A model generated the notes under the pieces. That model was not told where the DNA came from and searched no databases. It was given only the letters and a program-made list of their open reading frames with translations. 64,000 nucleotides of DNA. Source: Kalmusia sp. IMI 367209. Lineage: Eukaryota > Ascomycota > Dothideomycetes > Pleosporales > Didymosphaeriaceae. Of this stretch, positions 21,937-33,586 are shown piece after piece. A program made the position numbers and the translations under genes. How positions within the stretch are numbered: the first letter of the stretch is position 1; every line of letters begins with the position of its first letter. The DNA lies in NCBI GenBank assembly GCA_027946365.1, contig JAPEUQ010000007.1, positions 372,001 through 436,000 of the forward strand, given 5' to 3'.

Positions 21937-23627
21937 TCAACTCCGCGCCTCATCATTCATGCCGTACTCTTTCTCCAGATGTTTCCGAAGTTTTATCTCC
22001 TTCTCCATGAAAGAAAGAACAAAAGCAAAAAACCCAAGACCTGCAGCTGTGGCCCAGACTGCTTTGAGGCCATCTGTCTGCGTAGACGCCTGCTACTATC
22101 GTCTGCAGCGCTTCAGAGGATTGTGGTCTTACAACGGTTGGCCCTAGCGTATACAAATTCCCTGTAGAGAGCGTTTCTCGCGTGGCTTGGTCAGGGATTC
22201 TGTGTAACATGCTTTGGACGCGCCTATTGAGGATGGCGGCTGCTATAGCCAATCCCCATACATTGCCGAAGCTCCTTATGAAGGCCCAGCTAGTCGTAAC
22301 AAGAGCCTGTTATTCTTCGGAGTGTGCCGCTTGAAACGCCGGTAGGAGGGTATCAAAGACCATCCCCGAACCAAGTCCGGCGATGACCTCATAGACAACC
22401 CATTCAGCCATCGAGTACTTGCTATGCAGCCTGGTGAACAGCCCTGTTCCCAATGTCCCCACTTCGAACCCGAGTTGATGCATCAGTCGATATCCGCCAT
22501 ACTTGGACAGAATGACAACGGCCACGACTACACCGGGGACCGCAGTGAGCACGATGGGAAGGAGCTGGACCCCACTTCTTGCGGGTGGTGATCCGCAAAC
22601 AAACTGAACGTATACTGGGAGAAAGAACATGACCCGGTTCAACAAGACTGAGTTGATCCAGGTGCTGATGTAGACAATTGTCGATGTTGTATTGGAGAAG
22701 AGACGTGGTGGGATGACCTGGTGTTGACAGTAGCGCGAACCTTCGAATATAGCCAAAACCGCAAAACCGCCTATGCCCAGGATTAAAGGCACAAGGATAT
22801 GCCAACTTGACCACACGCAAGGGGAGTCAACGTAACTCAAAGCGAGCAGGTTTGCAACGGTGGAGAGCACGATGATAAGATTGCCTCTATAATCGATACG
22901 AGACTACCCTTGCTTGATAGTCACCTTCTGCGAACGCACCCGAAGAAACGAGAGAAGTAGTACGACTGTTAGCAATCCAAAGGGGGTGGCAATGAGGGAC
23001 ACTCAGCGCCATGTTGTCTTCTTCACGAGAATACCGCCAACGAAGGGCCCAAGTGAAGTTCCGACTGTATATACGGCCAGGATGATGGCGATAATGTTGC
23101 CTCGCTCGCGTAGGGGACCAAGTCGGACACTATGATATCTGATATCATGTTTATGCCGCCGCTACCAATACTTTGTATAGCTTGTCCTGCTATCAAGATC
23201 CCCGCTCCGTTTGCTGCGTCACATATCGCACTTCCGACGTGAATATCGAAACTATGCAGACCGCTTGCCAGCGTCTGCCGAATATATCGGCGAGTTGACC
23301 GAAGAATGGCTGTACGCATGTGATTTGACTAAGATGTTAGCATAGTGAAAATGAACCAGTGAGGTTTCAGGACTTTGTTAAGAAGAAGACGTTGAAAATC
23401 CATACATAGGCGCTCCCGATGTTCAATCGTTGCGCGATGGTGGGAAGGGAGGTAGCGACGACGGTGTTTTCAAGTGATGCAAGGAGACTAGTCATGCATA
23501 AGGCAAAAATGATGGCCCAAAAGGTTAAACCTGTTGCCCTAGTTTCGGTATGTTGATTAGAGATTGCGCTATCTGTGGCCGCCGGAACTGCAGCGGGCCC
23601 GTATGCTTTCTTGCCACCATCTGTCAT
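21937..23627 (-). pseudogene. Decayed DHA-type MFS drug transporter
   Basis: Minus-strand fragments in several frames rebuild a 14-TM multidrug transporter of the DHA2/TRI12-like group. They include an N-terminal helix ending SLENTVVATSLPTIAQRL, then QPFFGQLADIFGRRW, AGQAIQSIGSGGINM and TVGTSLGPFVGG. Last come the central block 22310-22870 and a C-terminal FMEKEIKLRKHLEKEYG ending at 21937. Breaks include a lost donor after the first exon, a one-base frameshift near 23090, a TGA at 23003-23005 where TGG (Trp) is expected, a TAG at 22904-22906, a TAA at 22310-22312 before QALVTTSWAF, and a frameshift near 22080. The start is taken at 23627. It cannot make a functional transporter. Confidence 0.85.
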
Positions 23628-24666
23628 CGTATCTGACTGGGATAGGATAACTTCAACGGTATGAGGTACTTCCAGTAAGCTTCGGTGGGGTTCGGTGGCT
23701 TTGGAGTGACGTAAACGTTGGCCTTTAATTGTTAAGGCAAGCTCCCTGATTGCAGCCGTCCGCTGGCACCTAGCAAAGGAAACCCTCAATCACACAGGGT
23801 GGATCAGGTGCATTCATTGAGTTTGGACAAGCTTGAGTAGCTTCAGATTGATAAAGAGTTCGGCTCTTCATTGAACTTCGAAATGTGGCGTCGACGGGAC
23901 CAAATCTCCGGGACGGCGCACCATCACGTGACCGTTCATGTAGCGCCGCTCGTTGTAGAGAGCAACAAGTCTAGAGCTCCTATGTTGAAGAGTAGCATAG
24001 GTACGGAGATCAACCATATCGGCGCTCAAATCTCTTCTTATTCCAGTGGTCGAATCTTGACTACCACTACTGGTCCGGACCAGAACGCGTACAACAACGA
24101 CATTTCTATCAATCAGTCTATGATCCCTTCAAGAGCTCCGTGTTCAGCGCCCAGAATAGCTTTGCAACAAATTTTCTTGCCTACAACACTATGGTCAGAC
24201 TTGCACAGAAAGCCCAAATTTTCCGGCTTGCCTCGCCGTAGTGACGATACTCAAGTCCTCCACCGGCTACCCGGGTGCGCCCAACTAGCAGGGATTAAAG
24301 GCTGACTGACCAGGCACAAGAATTTTGACTCGTCGAATATTGGACCTTGTGGTGTTGAAGCGGACAGTAGCTGTGAAAAGAACCCTTGCAGAGCAGGGAA
24401 GACGTGCGCGCATGAATGAGGGCCAGTCTAGCTTCAGCTCTTCATATATCTTATGCTGTACCTAGTCATCGTGTACCGCAGTATTGCTAGAGCATTACAT
24501 GTCGCTTATATAAGTAACCATAGCATGAAACCAATCGGAGCGTTTTGTTCGAGTGTTACGAGTGCCGCTTCCACCCTTTACTCAAGGCCCCGCAGATGCG
24601 CTTTGTTTGCTGTCTCCCAACCATTTCAGTTTCTTGACTCCAACAACACAACACACCCGCAAAATC
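23628..24666. other. Intergenic with an unassigned coding-like remnant
   Basis: Between about 23900 and 24240 two overlapping plus-strand frames look coding-like, with a shift near 24115 (a segment reading SVFSAQNSFATNFLAYN). There is no intact start, and I could not assign a family. The rest is the promoter of the EXPERA gene. Confidence 0.4.
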
Positions 24667-25341
24667 ATGACTTGGGCACACACACCGCGGTCTTCGATAC
24701 TCATATGGTGCCTTTGGGCGTTCCCTTTGACGATCTGGGACACGATTTATCTAGCTCTACGACCTCACAGTCTTCCAGGGAGAAAATGGCATGCGCCATA
24801 CTTTGCCGGCACTTTCAATAAATGGGCAGGTGTCGATCATAGCTACGGTAAAGACGGATGGCTTGATCAGGATGGTTTTGTCATGGCTCAGAGCGTCATC
24901 AACATGCTCGAAGTTACTCTCTACATGATCTATGTAACGCTCGTCTGGAGAGGCAGTGGAGGATTTTTCGGAAAAAAAGTTGGCGGTCGATCCGGTGCTT
25001 TGGCAGTGATTGTTGGCATGAACGCGGGTTGCGTCACAGCTACGAAGACTGCGCTTTACTGTGAGTCGTATCCGAGATGACAACATCGCGATCCTGACTT
25101 CGGGTAACAGTCATGAGGGAATGCCTGTCCGGATTCAAGTCCACGGGACACAATCATTGGAAGCCCTTCCTCATGACCTGGGGCGGCATGAAGTAGGTTC
25201 ACTAATCCTTTCCTCAGCTATGAACCGTGATAACATAATAATAGTCTGCTATACATCTCTGCATCCGCATACGTGGTATACACCTTTAGTAAAGATATCT
25301 TGGTCGGATTGGTGTCAGCGTCAGAGGAAACGACTAAATAG
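24667..25341 (+). CDS. EXPERA-domain (emopamil-binding-like) membrane protein
   Basis: Exons are 24667-25060, 25111-25192 and 25245-25341 (190 aa). Introns of 50 and 52 nt are phase-consistent, and the second uses GTAGGT...ATAATAG. The protein has five predicted helices. The EXPERA pattern is visible: WAFPLTIWDTIYLALRPHS, then KWAGVDHSYGKDGW with the conserved acidic and aromatic residues, QSVINMLEVTLYMIYV, and a last helix ending KDILVGL. The domain is shared by sterol delta8-delta7 isomerase (EBP), TM6SF and sigma-2/TMEM97 proteins of the ER. Which of these roles applies here is unknown; an ER sterol isomerase-like role is possible but not shown. The gene is intact. Confidence 0.85.
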
Positions 25342-25734
25342 CCAGACTTGGAGAGAGGAAGTATACTCAGTGATAACTATTAAAATTCGATAGATAGTTG
25401 TGGGTTAATTGGGATGAAGGCACGGGGAAGAAAGTAGTCACTAGCGAGGCGGTCAATTGGGTCATCTAGTAAAGCGTGGATAGTATTAAGAGCCTTGCTG
25501 CTAAAAGGTCAATCAAGGTAGAAGTCCGAATATATGTGTCGGTGTTTCCTCCTCTTATCCCCGTCCGGTAATCGCCGAAAGTAACCCCGACCTAGTTCCA
25601 AATGTACAGCTTCAGCGATCATAGACAGTTATTAGGCTTGCGCATTTGTCTTGAAGGAAGATGTATATATTAAAGTGTATCTCCTGTGTTACTAGAAAGT
25701 CGATCTTACCTGCAACTCTTGCGACGACAACTTT
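25342..25734. other. Intergenic, no gene seen
   Basis: This is the promoter region of the SDR gene and the 3' flank of the EXPERA gene. Nothing is supported in it. Confidence 0.55.
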
Positions 25735-26550
25735 ATGGCTTCTACAAATGTTCTCATTACAGGTACCTGGTCTGAGAATACTTTGAGATCTACTCTTGAT
25801 ACTAACACGGAGGTAACAGGCGCAAACTCCGGCATCGGATTCGCAACCGCCAAAGTGCTCGTTTGCTCGTCAGATGCATTCCACGTCATCATAGCCAGTC
25901 GAACGCTTGAGAAAGCCAAAGCCGCTCAAGCCGAGATCGAAACATTGAACCCGAAGGGCTCCCTATCTACTATTATTCTCGATGTTACCATTAAGGAATC
26001 TATTGAAGATGCCGCAGCGCGTGTGAAGCAAGCTTATGGGCGGCTTGACGTGCTTGTGAACAATGCAGGCGTGGGTGGCATGAGCATCGAAGACGTCTAC
26101 ACTCAATTCCGCTACGTTCTCGACACCAACGTAATCGGACCTGCCGTGGTATCAGCAGCCTTCAGACCGCTGCTTCTCGAATCAAAGAACCCCTACTCGA
26201 TCTATGTCAGCAATGGTGCGAGAACGCTCGTCCGCAACGCCCTCCAGAAACCAGCACATTTCAACCGTTTCCGCGATGGGCAGCATGCATATCAAGTTAG
26301 CAAGGCAGCATTAAACATGCTTGCTGTACTGGAAGCGCGAGATTATGGTGAGCAAGGCCTGAAGGTCTTTGCGTTCAGTCCAGGGTTCGTAAAGTCGAAC
26401 ATTCGTGGACCAAGTGAGGAGCAGAAAAACGGATGGGGCGGCGCTGGAGATCCCGAGATTGCTGGGGAAACCGTGTTAGATATTTTGACGGGTAAAAGGG
26501 ATAAAGATGTAGGGAAGCTGGTCCATAAAGACGGTGTCTATGATTGGTAA
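25735..26550 (+). CDS. Short-chain dehydrogenase/reductase
   Basis: Exons are 25735-25762 and 25820-26550 (252 aa). The 57-nt intron is recognised because removing it fuses VLIT with GANSGIGFATAKVL, giving the classical TGxxxGIG cofactor motif at residues 9-16. The intron is a multiple of three with no stop, so the unspliced frame is also open and would insert 19 residues inside the cofactor loop. Further hallmarks are LDVT, NNAGVGG, the catalytic Ser in IYVSNGAR, and YQVSK (Tyr and Lys near residues 167 and 171). PGFVKSNI follows. A cytosolic NAD(P)-dependent oxidoreductase is expected; the substrate is unknown. Close carbonyl-reductase-like homologs are common in ascomycetes. Confidence 0.92.
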   Translation: MASTNVLITGTWSENTLRSTLDTNTEVTGANSGIGFATAKVLVCSSDAFHVIIASRTLEKAKAAQAEIETLNPKGSLSTIILDVTIKESIEDAAARVKQAYGRLDVLVNNAGVGGMSIEDVYTQFRYVLDTNVIGPAVVSAAFRPLLLESKNPYSIYVSNGARTLVRNALQKPAHFNRFRDGQHAYQVSKAALNMLAVLEARDYGEQGLKVFAFSPGFVKSNIRGPSEEQKNGWGGAGDPEIAGETVLDILTGKRDKDVGKLVHKDGVYDW

Positions 26551-27021
26551 ATTATCTCAGACACATAGCTGAGTGGTAACAATTGAAATAACTTCGCAAC
26601 CTCATTATCCTTGAAATACAGAGACATAATATTTGGCTCATAGCACCGGGGTACGCTCGACAGTTTTTTTAAAATTCACTACAATACACAATCATCGTTG
26701 TTTGGATTCTAAGTACCCGGCTGTGCTCTATGATATACTGTCGATGAGTTGCTCGCTTGATTGATCATAAAAGAACAAGGGATGTTTGGCAGTCATAGCT
26801 ATAGCAAGAGTATCGCATGAGGTAAAGGTCCAAGGAACTCAAAAAATGATGGGTTGGAGGAGCTATCGTGGAAGACTGTTCAAAAGCATCTCTTTCACCT
26901 AGTTTTGTAGGGCTTGGGTATAAGTAGGGGAAGAAAATGAATCGGAGAAACAAATAGAGTGTGAGCTGCAGGTATGGCTATTACTAGGGTTGAGAAAGCA
27001 TAATTCTAGCTTTATAACAAA
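26551..27021. other. Intergenic between convergent genes
   Basis: This AT-rich stretch lies between the SDR and HET loci. No supported feature is seen. Confidence 0.55.
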
Positions 27022-29285
27022 TTATATGAGCTTAAACTCTTCACGTGGCCATCTTTTAAACCAGTCGTTTAGTTCCCCACCCGTTCCGGAAGCACTTGAT
27101 TTAAATATACCCCAGCGTGTATATGTCTTGATGGTACCTATACTCGCTCCGAGATCAACCTCTTGGAGGACAAGCCCCCAGGCTTCATCAAAGTTCACGA
27201 TTCTTCCACGCGCAAGCGCTAATGTGAGTGGTTTCTGCTGGCCATCCAGGGAAGGCTGGCAGTCTGCCCACAATTCCAGATATCGCTTCATCATCTCGGG
27301 CGCGCCGTCAGCGGTTCTCAATGGCTTGCCGGTGGAGTTGTCGATTTCAGCCTCCACCTGAAGCGTCCTCGCGCTCATTGTCAGTGCTGCTTCTCGGACA
27401 GCACCGAAGGGCGCCTGCTCATTGACTAATGTCACTTGATGATTCAGAAGCTTCCATCCCAGAGCTTCATCCTGTGCTGGCTTAGAGAATTTATGCCAGG
27501 CTACAAGACTGTTGACACTGGTCCAAGACCATGAAGGTCCTTGAAATGTTACGGGTCGCTCATACAACTCTCTTCCTTTCATGCCGCACCACTTTAGGCC
27601 TTCGTTACCCCACAGTAGATCGTCGGGAAGCATCATACGCCAGTGTCCCGCGACGTAGATGTCACGATGGTTTGTCAAGCGGTCGATTGCATCTACTACC
27701 CCAGAAATGGCCACGGGCCTATCCGCTGGTACAGTGAGGTTTCGACTTGTATAAGAATATAAGATGCTGTGCCAGTTTTCATTGAAGCCTTTGTTTATAT
27801 CGCGCAAATTCAGCAGTGTTAGGTATGACGATGAACCTTCCCTGTGGGTTGCCCAGCCGTCTGCTGGTGGTGTCGACCCATATCCGGAGAATTTAGAACA
27901 CGTAAAGCGCGTTTGGTAATGAGAGTATTGCAGAATACGGTTCGAGAGGACATGCTCTTGTAACGTCCTTTTCAGTATCAGCAGAAGTTCTAGAATGTAG
28001 GTGTCGAATTAAATCGCATCATATGGCCCCTATGGCGGCATTGGTCGGTCAAGTGGATCTGAAAAGCATTTCTTACTGTCGAAACCTTAGCACAGCTCAA
28101 GTCACAGCACTTGACTACTCACCCATGCACGTGTTCCCAGTCTATCTTCCATGACCAATTGGGTACCTTTCCTAGATAATGGGTGTCTCCTTAAGAAGGA
28201 TGAGTTGTCGCTAGCGGATATGCCTACCTTACTGACGGCACCATCGTCGGTCTCTAAGCTTACATTAGAGACATAAAGAGCATCCTTGGATGCCCGGCGG
28301 TTCAGGAAACCATCTGAGGCAGCTGCGGCTGACTTGGCCGATATCGTGAGAACAGCGCGACTATATATGAACGACATCTTTGCAATCTCACGAACAAGCT
28401 CGTCTTGGTCATCCTGGACGATGCAGAGTGAATCAATCCACAGATGCTGGAAGCCGAGCCCAAACGTCACTCTTACGGCGTCTTGTATCGTACTGGGCAG
28501 TTTGTTGTAGTCCATCACTCCCTGTGTTTCTCTCATTTTTGCTTTAGTCAATTTATGAGGCTGATCTCCACCCCAGCAGTATGACAAGGCAACAAAGTTC
28601 GCACCTCCAGCTTCGCTGTTTTCGGGGGGAACAAGTCGAAGTTCGTAGTTAGTGGGGCTTTTTTCGATATGCAGGACCCTTACAGGGGCGCAGTCAACTC
28701 CAGCTACGTTTGAGATCAAGGTGCCATGGTCGTGTTCGGCGATGCACTCATCAACCCATGAGCGTGCGAGTTTGTATGACTCTGGGTTGTCCGGTTCCCA
28801 ATTTATGGGCTGCACCCACTTTCCTTGGTTGCTGATATCGATGGCTAGATGAAAGTTTTCGTCAGCGATGAGGGTTGCGTTTTCCAAGTTTGCCATGGCA
28901 TACATCTACTAGCCTTATGCTCAAAGCAAGGCTTAAATGGTGCTCCGTTCTTGAAAGCTTCAACATCGTGAAATTGCAATGCTTTTCCACCGGGTTGTAG
29001 AGTCAGGATAACCGTATCATCAGCGACCGCGTTGAATCTGGATAACAACCACCTTTGGTGGATCTCAGGGTCTAACGGTATCGAATCGAGCGCGCTGCAA
29101 CCTTCCTCGATGTATGGGTGTAACAAGTATAGAAAAAATGCGCAATTGTCGCGAATGGCGTCCTCTAATTGTGTCTGTGGTATCGCTGACACGATTACGG
29201 TTTCGAGGTCATTTTTTGTTCGGATATTAACTGGTGGCCGTAGAATAAGCCACTTCTCGCAGTGAGAACAGCTATGAATAGGCAT
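27022..29285 (-). pseudogene. HET-domain protein, disrupted
   Basis: The ATG at 29285 opens a protein with an N-terminal CSHCEKW segment. The heterokaryon-incompatibility (HET) domain follows: NFVALSYCWGG, LPSTIQDAVRV, HLWIDSLCIVQDD, EIAKMSFIYSRAVLTISA and LGTRAW. Two breaks are visible. Near 28890-28900 the frame shifts by one base (EHKASRC in one frame, MANLENATLIADEN in the next). After RAW (Trp codon ending at 28123) a good GTGAGT donor is present. The continuation LQEHVLSNRILQYS (from 27963) can be reached only with a one-base mismatch, since the nearest AG leaves an extra G. The intervening 150 nt is closed in all frames. The C-terminal part to 27022 is open. An intact HET protein would trigger cell death on non-self fusion. 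Confidence 0.8.
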
Positions 29286-29859
29286 TTCTGTGTCTCGAGA
29301 GCATTAAATGCCTGGTATAGAATGTGCTTCGAGATGTAACAGCTTGGGCAGAAAATGAGGCCCACTGCCAAGGTTTGGCCCCCACACCATTCCGAATCGA
29401 AGGGTGATTACCATTAGGCTGCGCATGCTACAATCCAATGCGTACGCCAACATTGCTTCACGCTATGGAACCTACTTTGGCACCATGAGAAGCTCGAGCC
29501 TTCAGCCGATTACTCCCATGATGAACCAAACTGCGCAGCTTTGGTGATGTAAACAATGTGGGACGCAATACATATTAGAGTACAGTAAGAGAACAGAGTA
29601 TATGCCTATTGTGGTGTTAGTTCTTGGGGATCCAAGGGCAGATACGTAATTTCTTGACGTTGTTAGTCGAACTTCAGATGATTTAGATCAAGTTATGGAG
29701 GTTGCAACGGGAAGTGGGTTAGGTGTTGCGAGCAAGTATGTCAAGGGCAACACTAGCTAGTGCTTCGCTTGGACTCTGGGTTATGGACCTTGCATGATAT
29801 GAATGAAATATGATTCATGATATATGTGCGTTCCAAGGTTCCTTTGAAAATCTCACATC
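29286..29859. other. Intergenic, no gene seen
   Basis: This region lies upstream of the HET locus and is the 3' flank of the next membrane protein gene. Nothing is supported. Confidence 0.55.
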
Positions 29860-31258
29860 TCACATCTCATAGACCTCACGGCTATCATCACCTCTCGTCC
29901 ACGAACCCCGCCTCCCACCCCCTGCCGTCGTGTATCCGCCTTGCTGAAATGCCTTCAAGGGCCAATCACCATGATCCTGATGGTGTGCATGTGCGTTTGT
30001 GTTCCCGTGGCTAGACGAGAGCTGTTCAGGTTCCGGCGCTGAGATTCCGTGATACCCTCCACTTGCCATGTGACTTGAATGGCGCTGTGGTGAGGGATCG
30101 GAAAAAGGATCGCTTGCGCGATTCGGGCTGTACGCTACATACTTCGACGCGTTGGTGTTATAGGGGCTGGGACCTCCAGCGTAGATGCCTTGACCCATGT
30201 TGCGAGGATCTATTTGCATGCCTTGGCTCAGTCTTGCACCATATTCGTTGTATATGGGGTTGAGTTGGGAAACCCGCCTGTCATTAATGCTATTCGGGCT
30301 GGTGCTAAGATCTTGCGAGCGTGGATATCGATTGTGATATTGCTCGGGTATCTCCGGAACAGAGTTTAGACTGGAGAAGCTTTGCCTTGATCCGCGGTTC
30401 GATTTCTGCGATGGTGCTTTGAGTGGCGGTATGTCCTCGTAACTAGGACCTCCTATTGTTGTTCCATAGGCGTCCGAGCCTTGGCTAAGATGACGATCCG
30501 AATGTGTCATTTCAGTATGCGTGCCTGAGGATAGGTACCCTCCCCTCAGAGGCACGTGCTGTTCTCCCGGTGGCTGGTTGAGAGACGATCCGTAGCTAGA
30601 TGTATTGCGTGAACCGTGAGTTCGAGATGCTCTTCGACGGTGACGCCGCCGGCGAAGACAGCAACAAAGAATGAGTGCGGCTAGGCCGATGATGATCAAG
30701 GGCACCGCAACTCCAATGGCTATCTTAGCCCACAATGGGAGACCGCCTTCATGGTCTCGATTGGGGCTGTCTGCTTTCAAGGCTGTCTCCGATGCAGCAG
30801 GCTGTGATGAGGTTTCTGAGGAAGTTGCACGGACGCTTGATGTCGATGGGGTTGTGGTAGCGCTGTGAGATGCCTTCGTTGTTGTCGGACCAAATTCTCC
30901 ACTTAGATAACCCTGCACATCTGTCGGGAGTGCTGTGAACCAGTCGGGCGTTTTGTCATCGAGGAATTCAGACCAGAGTAGTCGGGAGACTGCCGGAAGA
31001 TTTGTGAGGGCTAGGGCGAGGATTGATGGAGGGACAGCAGTCAAGAGGAGCGGTCCAAGAGAGGCACTACGCATGAATAAGCCGACGCCTACTTTTAGGA
31101 GCATTATTAGAGGAAAATACTCACAGATCGATGTCCTGCCGTCTACTCAAGTCTACTTCCTCCTGTGACGGCGCTGGTGTGATGCTGGGTGGTGCTGGCG
31201 CAACTCTTGCCCATGCGATTGAGATAATTCCTAGCAACAATACTGATGAGATCCGCAT
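29860..31258 (-). CDS. Ser-rich single-pass membrane protein
   Basis: Exons on the minus strand are 31258-31125 and 31066-29860 (446 aa), joined by a 58-nt GTGAGT...GCGTAG intron with exact phase. A signal peptide (MRISSVLLLGIISIAWA) is followed by SRRQDIDL and an ectodomain with TNLPAVSRLLWSEFLD and PDWFTALPTDVQGYL, which reads as a conserved ascomycete module. A Ser/Thr stalk of about 50 residues leads to one membrane helix (AKIAIGVAVPLIIIGLAALI) ending in CCCLRRRRHRRR. A disordered cytosolic tail of about 270 residues, rich in Ser, Pro, Gly and Tyr, follows. It probably sits in the plasma membrane; a sensor or wall-linked role is only an inference from the layout. Confidence 0.85.
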
Positions 31259-33586
31259 TGTGATTGCTAAGTCACGATAAAGTTGTGGGGCAGAGTATAG
31301 GCAGAGAGCACGATTCACTCACGCACCCTACCGTACAAAAGACCTTGAACGTAGGTAACAAGCGCCTTAACAAACATTGCTGCTCTCTCCAATACGGATC
31401 TGGGCCTCGCGATCGACACATCTGGAGCGGAGGCAGTATACGCTGTGGCCGTGCGAAAGCAAGTAATAATCCCAGTACGAACGATGAGATGCGGGATGTA
31501 TGCAGTAGTAGGCCTGCGCCACGCGCTAAAGCCACATCACCAGCAGATCTACACCCAATAGGGTTACGGGTGGCTCAACACGAGCCGATGGCGCGTGGCA
31601 AAATCCTCGTCATGTCATTGTACCTGACTCCCCATGAAGAGCATCCAATCAACACCTCGAACCCCGCGCGATACGGAAGGTAATTTTGCTGCTTCCAAGA
31701 TTTTTTGAACCCATCTACGAAGCACGTTTTTCCGGGACGATAGACCGAACGAACCAATAGGAATCGCCAGGAAAATAGGTTGATTGGTGAATGTTCAAAG
31801 GACTGGCGGCCATTGCGTATTAGTGTATGCATATCAGGTTTGGGCAGCGGAAAAGAGCTTTGATTCCGCGGCGGTGATAAAGTCACGGCCATCTACTACA
31901 GGTGTTGGATGTGTGCAAAGCGAGAGACCGGTCGGTCCTGCACTCGAGAGATGCGTTGAACAACGAGAAGACTGGCCATACAAAGCGCACATGTAGCATG
32001 TCGACGCTCACTGCTGAATGGTACAATTCGCAGTCTCGTCGACCTTGGAAGAAGATCGGGTGTTGTACCGCGGCAAGTTGGCGCCTTCCAACACTAGTCT
32101 AGCTGGCCTAGGGCACAACGTGCGCAACCTGCAGCTGCCCACGACAGCCACTCAAGCGACACAAGCCATTGCGCATGAGCAGGGCTGAGCAGGTCGGTCT
32201 TGATGTTGGAAGGGGCGAAAGTGATGCAGGACGACGCGGTCATTACCTTGGAGCGCTATCTGCTGCCAGCGTGGCAGGCGGAATGAGTAAGCTACGTCCG
32301 CGCAGCGTGCTAGCCGGGTCGATGGGGGCGCTTCCGTCTTCCAGCAGGTACATCTAGCCCTTGCCGGTACAGCTTTCCGCAATTATGGTGCAGACATCGA
32401 GCGCAAGCTGAGCATGGAGGCCACACTGCCTGGTCTCGTTGTCAGAAGCATGCACCTTGCCATCGTCATAGTCATGAACAGGAAACAGAATCTCTGGTTA
32501 CACGATGACAACAAAGACCGCGGCTACTTTTCGTATCATGAGTGGTCAAATATCCCTGATGACGTAAAAATTGCATTATCACAAAGCATATCTTTCCATC
32601 GAGCACCACGACTTGATGCACATTATTGATTGCCACACAAAGGAATCCCTTGCTTAACGGATGTTAGTGGTGTGGCGGTGCGTATGAAGGGTACTCTGGC
32701 CGCTACACATGACCCGGCTTACCATACGGCAGTGCGTATTGCTTCGGCAGCTAAGCCTCAATACCTTTTCGTTGAGTTAGAGCGGGCTTCGGGCCTGTAA
32801 GTGAGTGGCACTGGAAAGGAAGGGACTTCATCAAGCTAAGCTGCGTAGTTGGCTAGGTAGTCACCAACTTCCAGTTAGAATCCCCACCCAGTCGTAGAAC
32901 TTGTCCTCCGTCTCACAAACACTTTGATCTTCCAACACTCTCAAGTAATTTGAGCCATCGTAATCCGTAACAGAAGCTAGGAAGCAATCCTACAGAGCCT
33001 TTCACTGTTTCCTAAGGGCGCGTAACATTCACTCTCCCAAAGTCAATACTGTTCTATATATTTCTGATGTTCTCAGGCCTCCTGATCTTGCAAAGCTTCA
33101 TGTCAGTCCCATGCTTTTATCATTCCAATTTTTCTATATTGTTTTTCCCCCTTGATTGGAATCCTGCCACTCTTTCTGTTGCCACAATAAGAGAATGTCT
33201 AGCACAGCATAGGGATAATTGATCACTAACTGATTATCCGCTGCCAGCGGTGACCGATACTCCGTGACTCTGGCAGCTTGCTTATTATCTTGATGAAAGC
33301 TCATTGACGAGGAATGAACCGCGGAAACGTCTCCGTGAACCGTGAGAACTAACCACATCTTCCTAGGGCGGCCAAAGGCCTTGACGATTGGAAAGACATT
33401 CTTCTTTCGCGCCTGATCTATATGAGAGCACCGAAATAAGGACTCTGCTGCCCCCTCGCCCGATTCCATAATCTTGTCTCCTCAGCTATAACATCTAAAG
33501 AGTTGCTGACTTAGACAGAAGACTTGGCGGGAATCTCTATCTTTGACATATATTATCCTCCCTTAAGGATACATGTGATCTCCATT
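31259..33586. other. Long gap, no supported gene
   Basis: A GC-richer patch at about 32100-32640 has a few coding-like stretches in different plus-strand frames (for example an ATG-started reading at 32414-32629). I could not assign a family, so it may be an old gene remnant. A minus-strand reading at 33134-33469 has an ATG but no recognisable motif. No RNA gene or repeat is seen. Confidence 0.45.

Noticed and set aside
32169..32629. GC-rich patch with coding-like stretches in several frames
   Set aside because: No frame is continuous and no family could be named. It is recorded only as an unassigned stretch.
33134..33469. 111-residue minus-strand reading with an ATG
   Set aside because: It has no motif, signal or neighbours that support it. 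Composition is not convincing.
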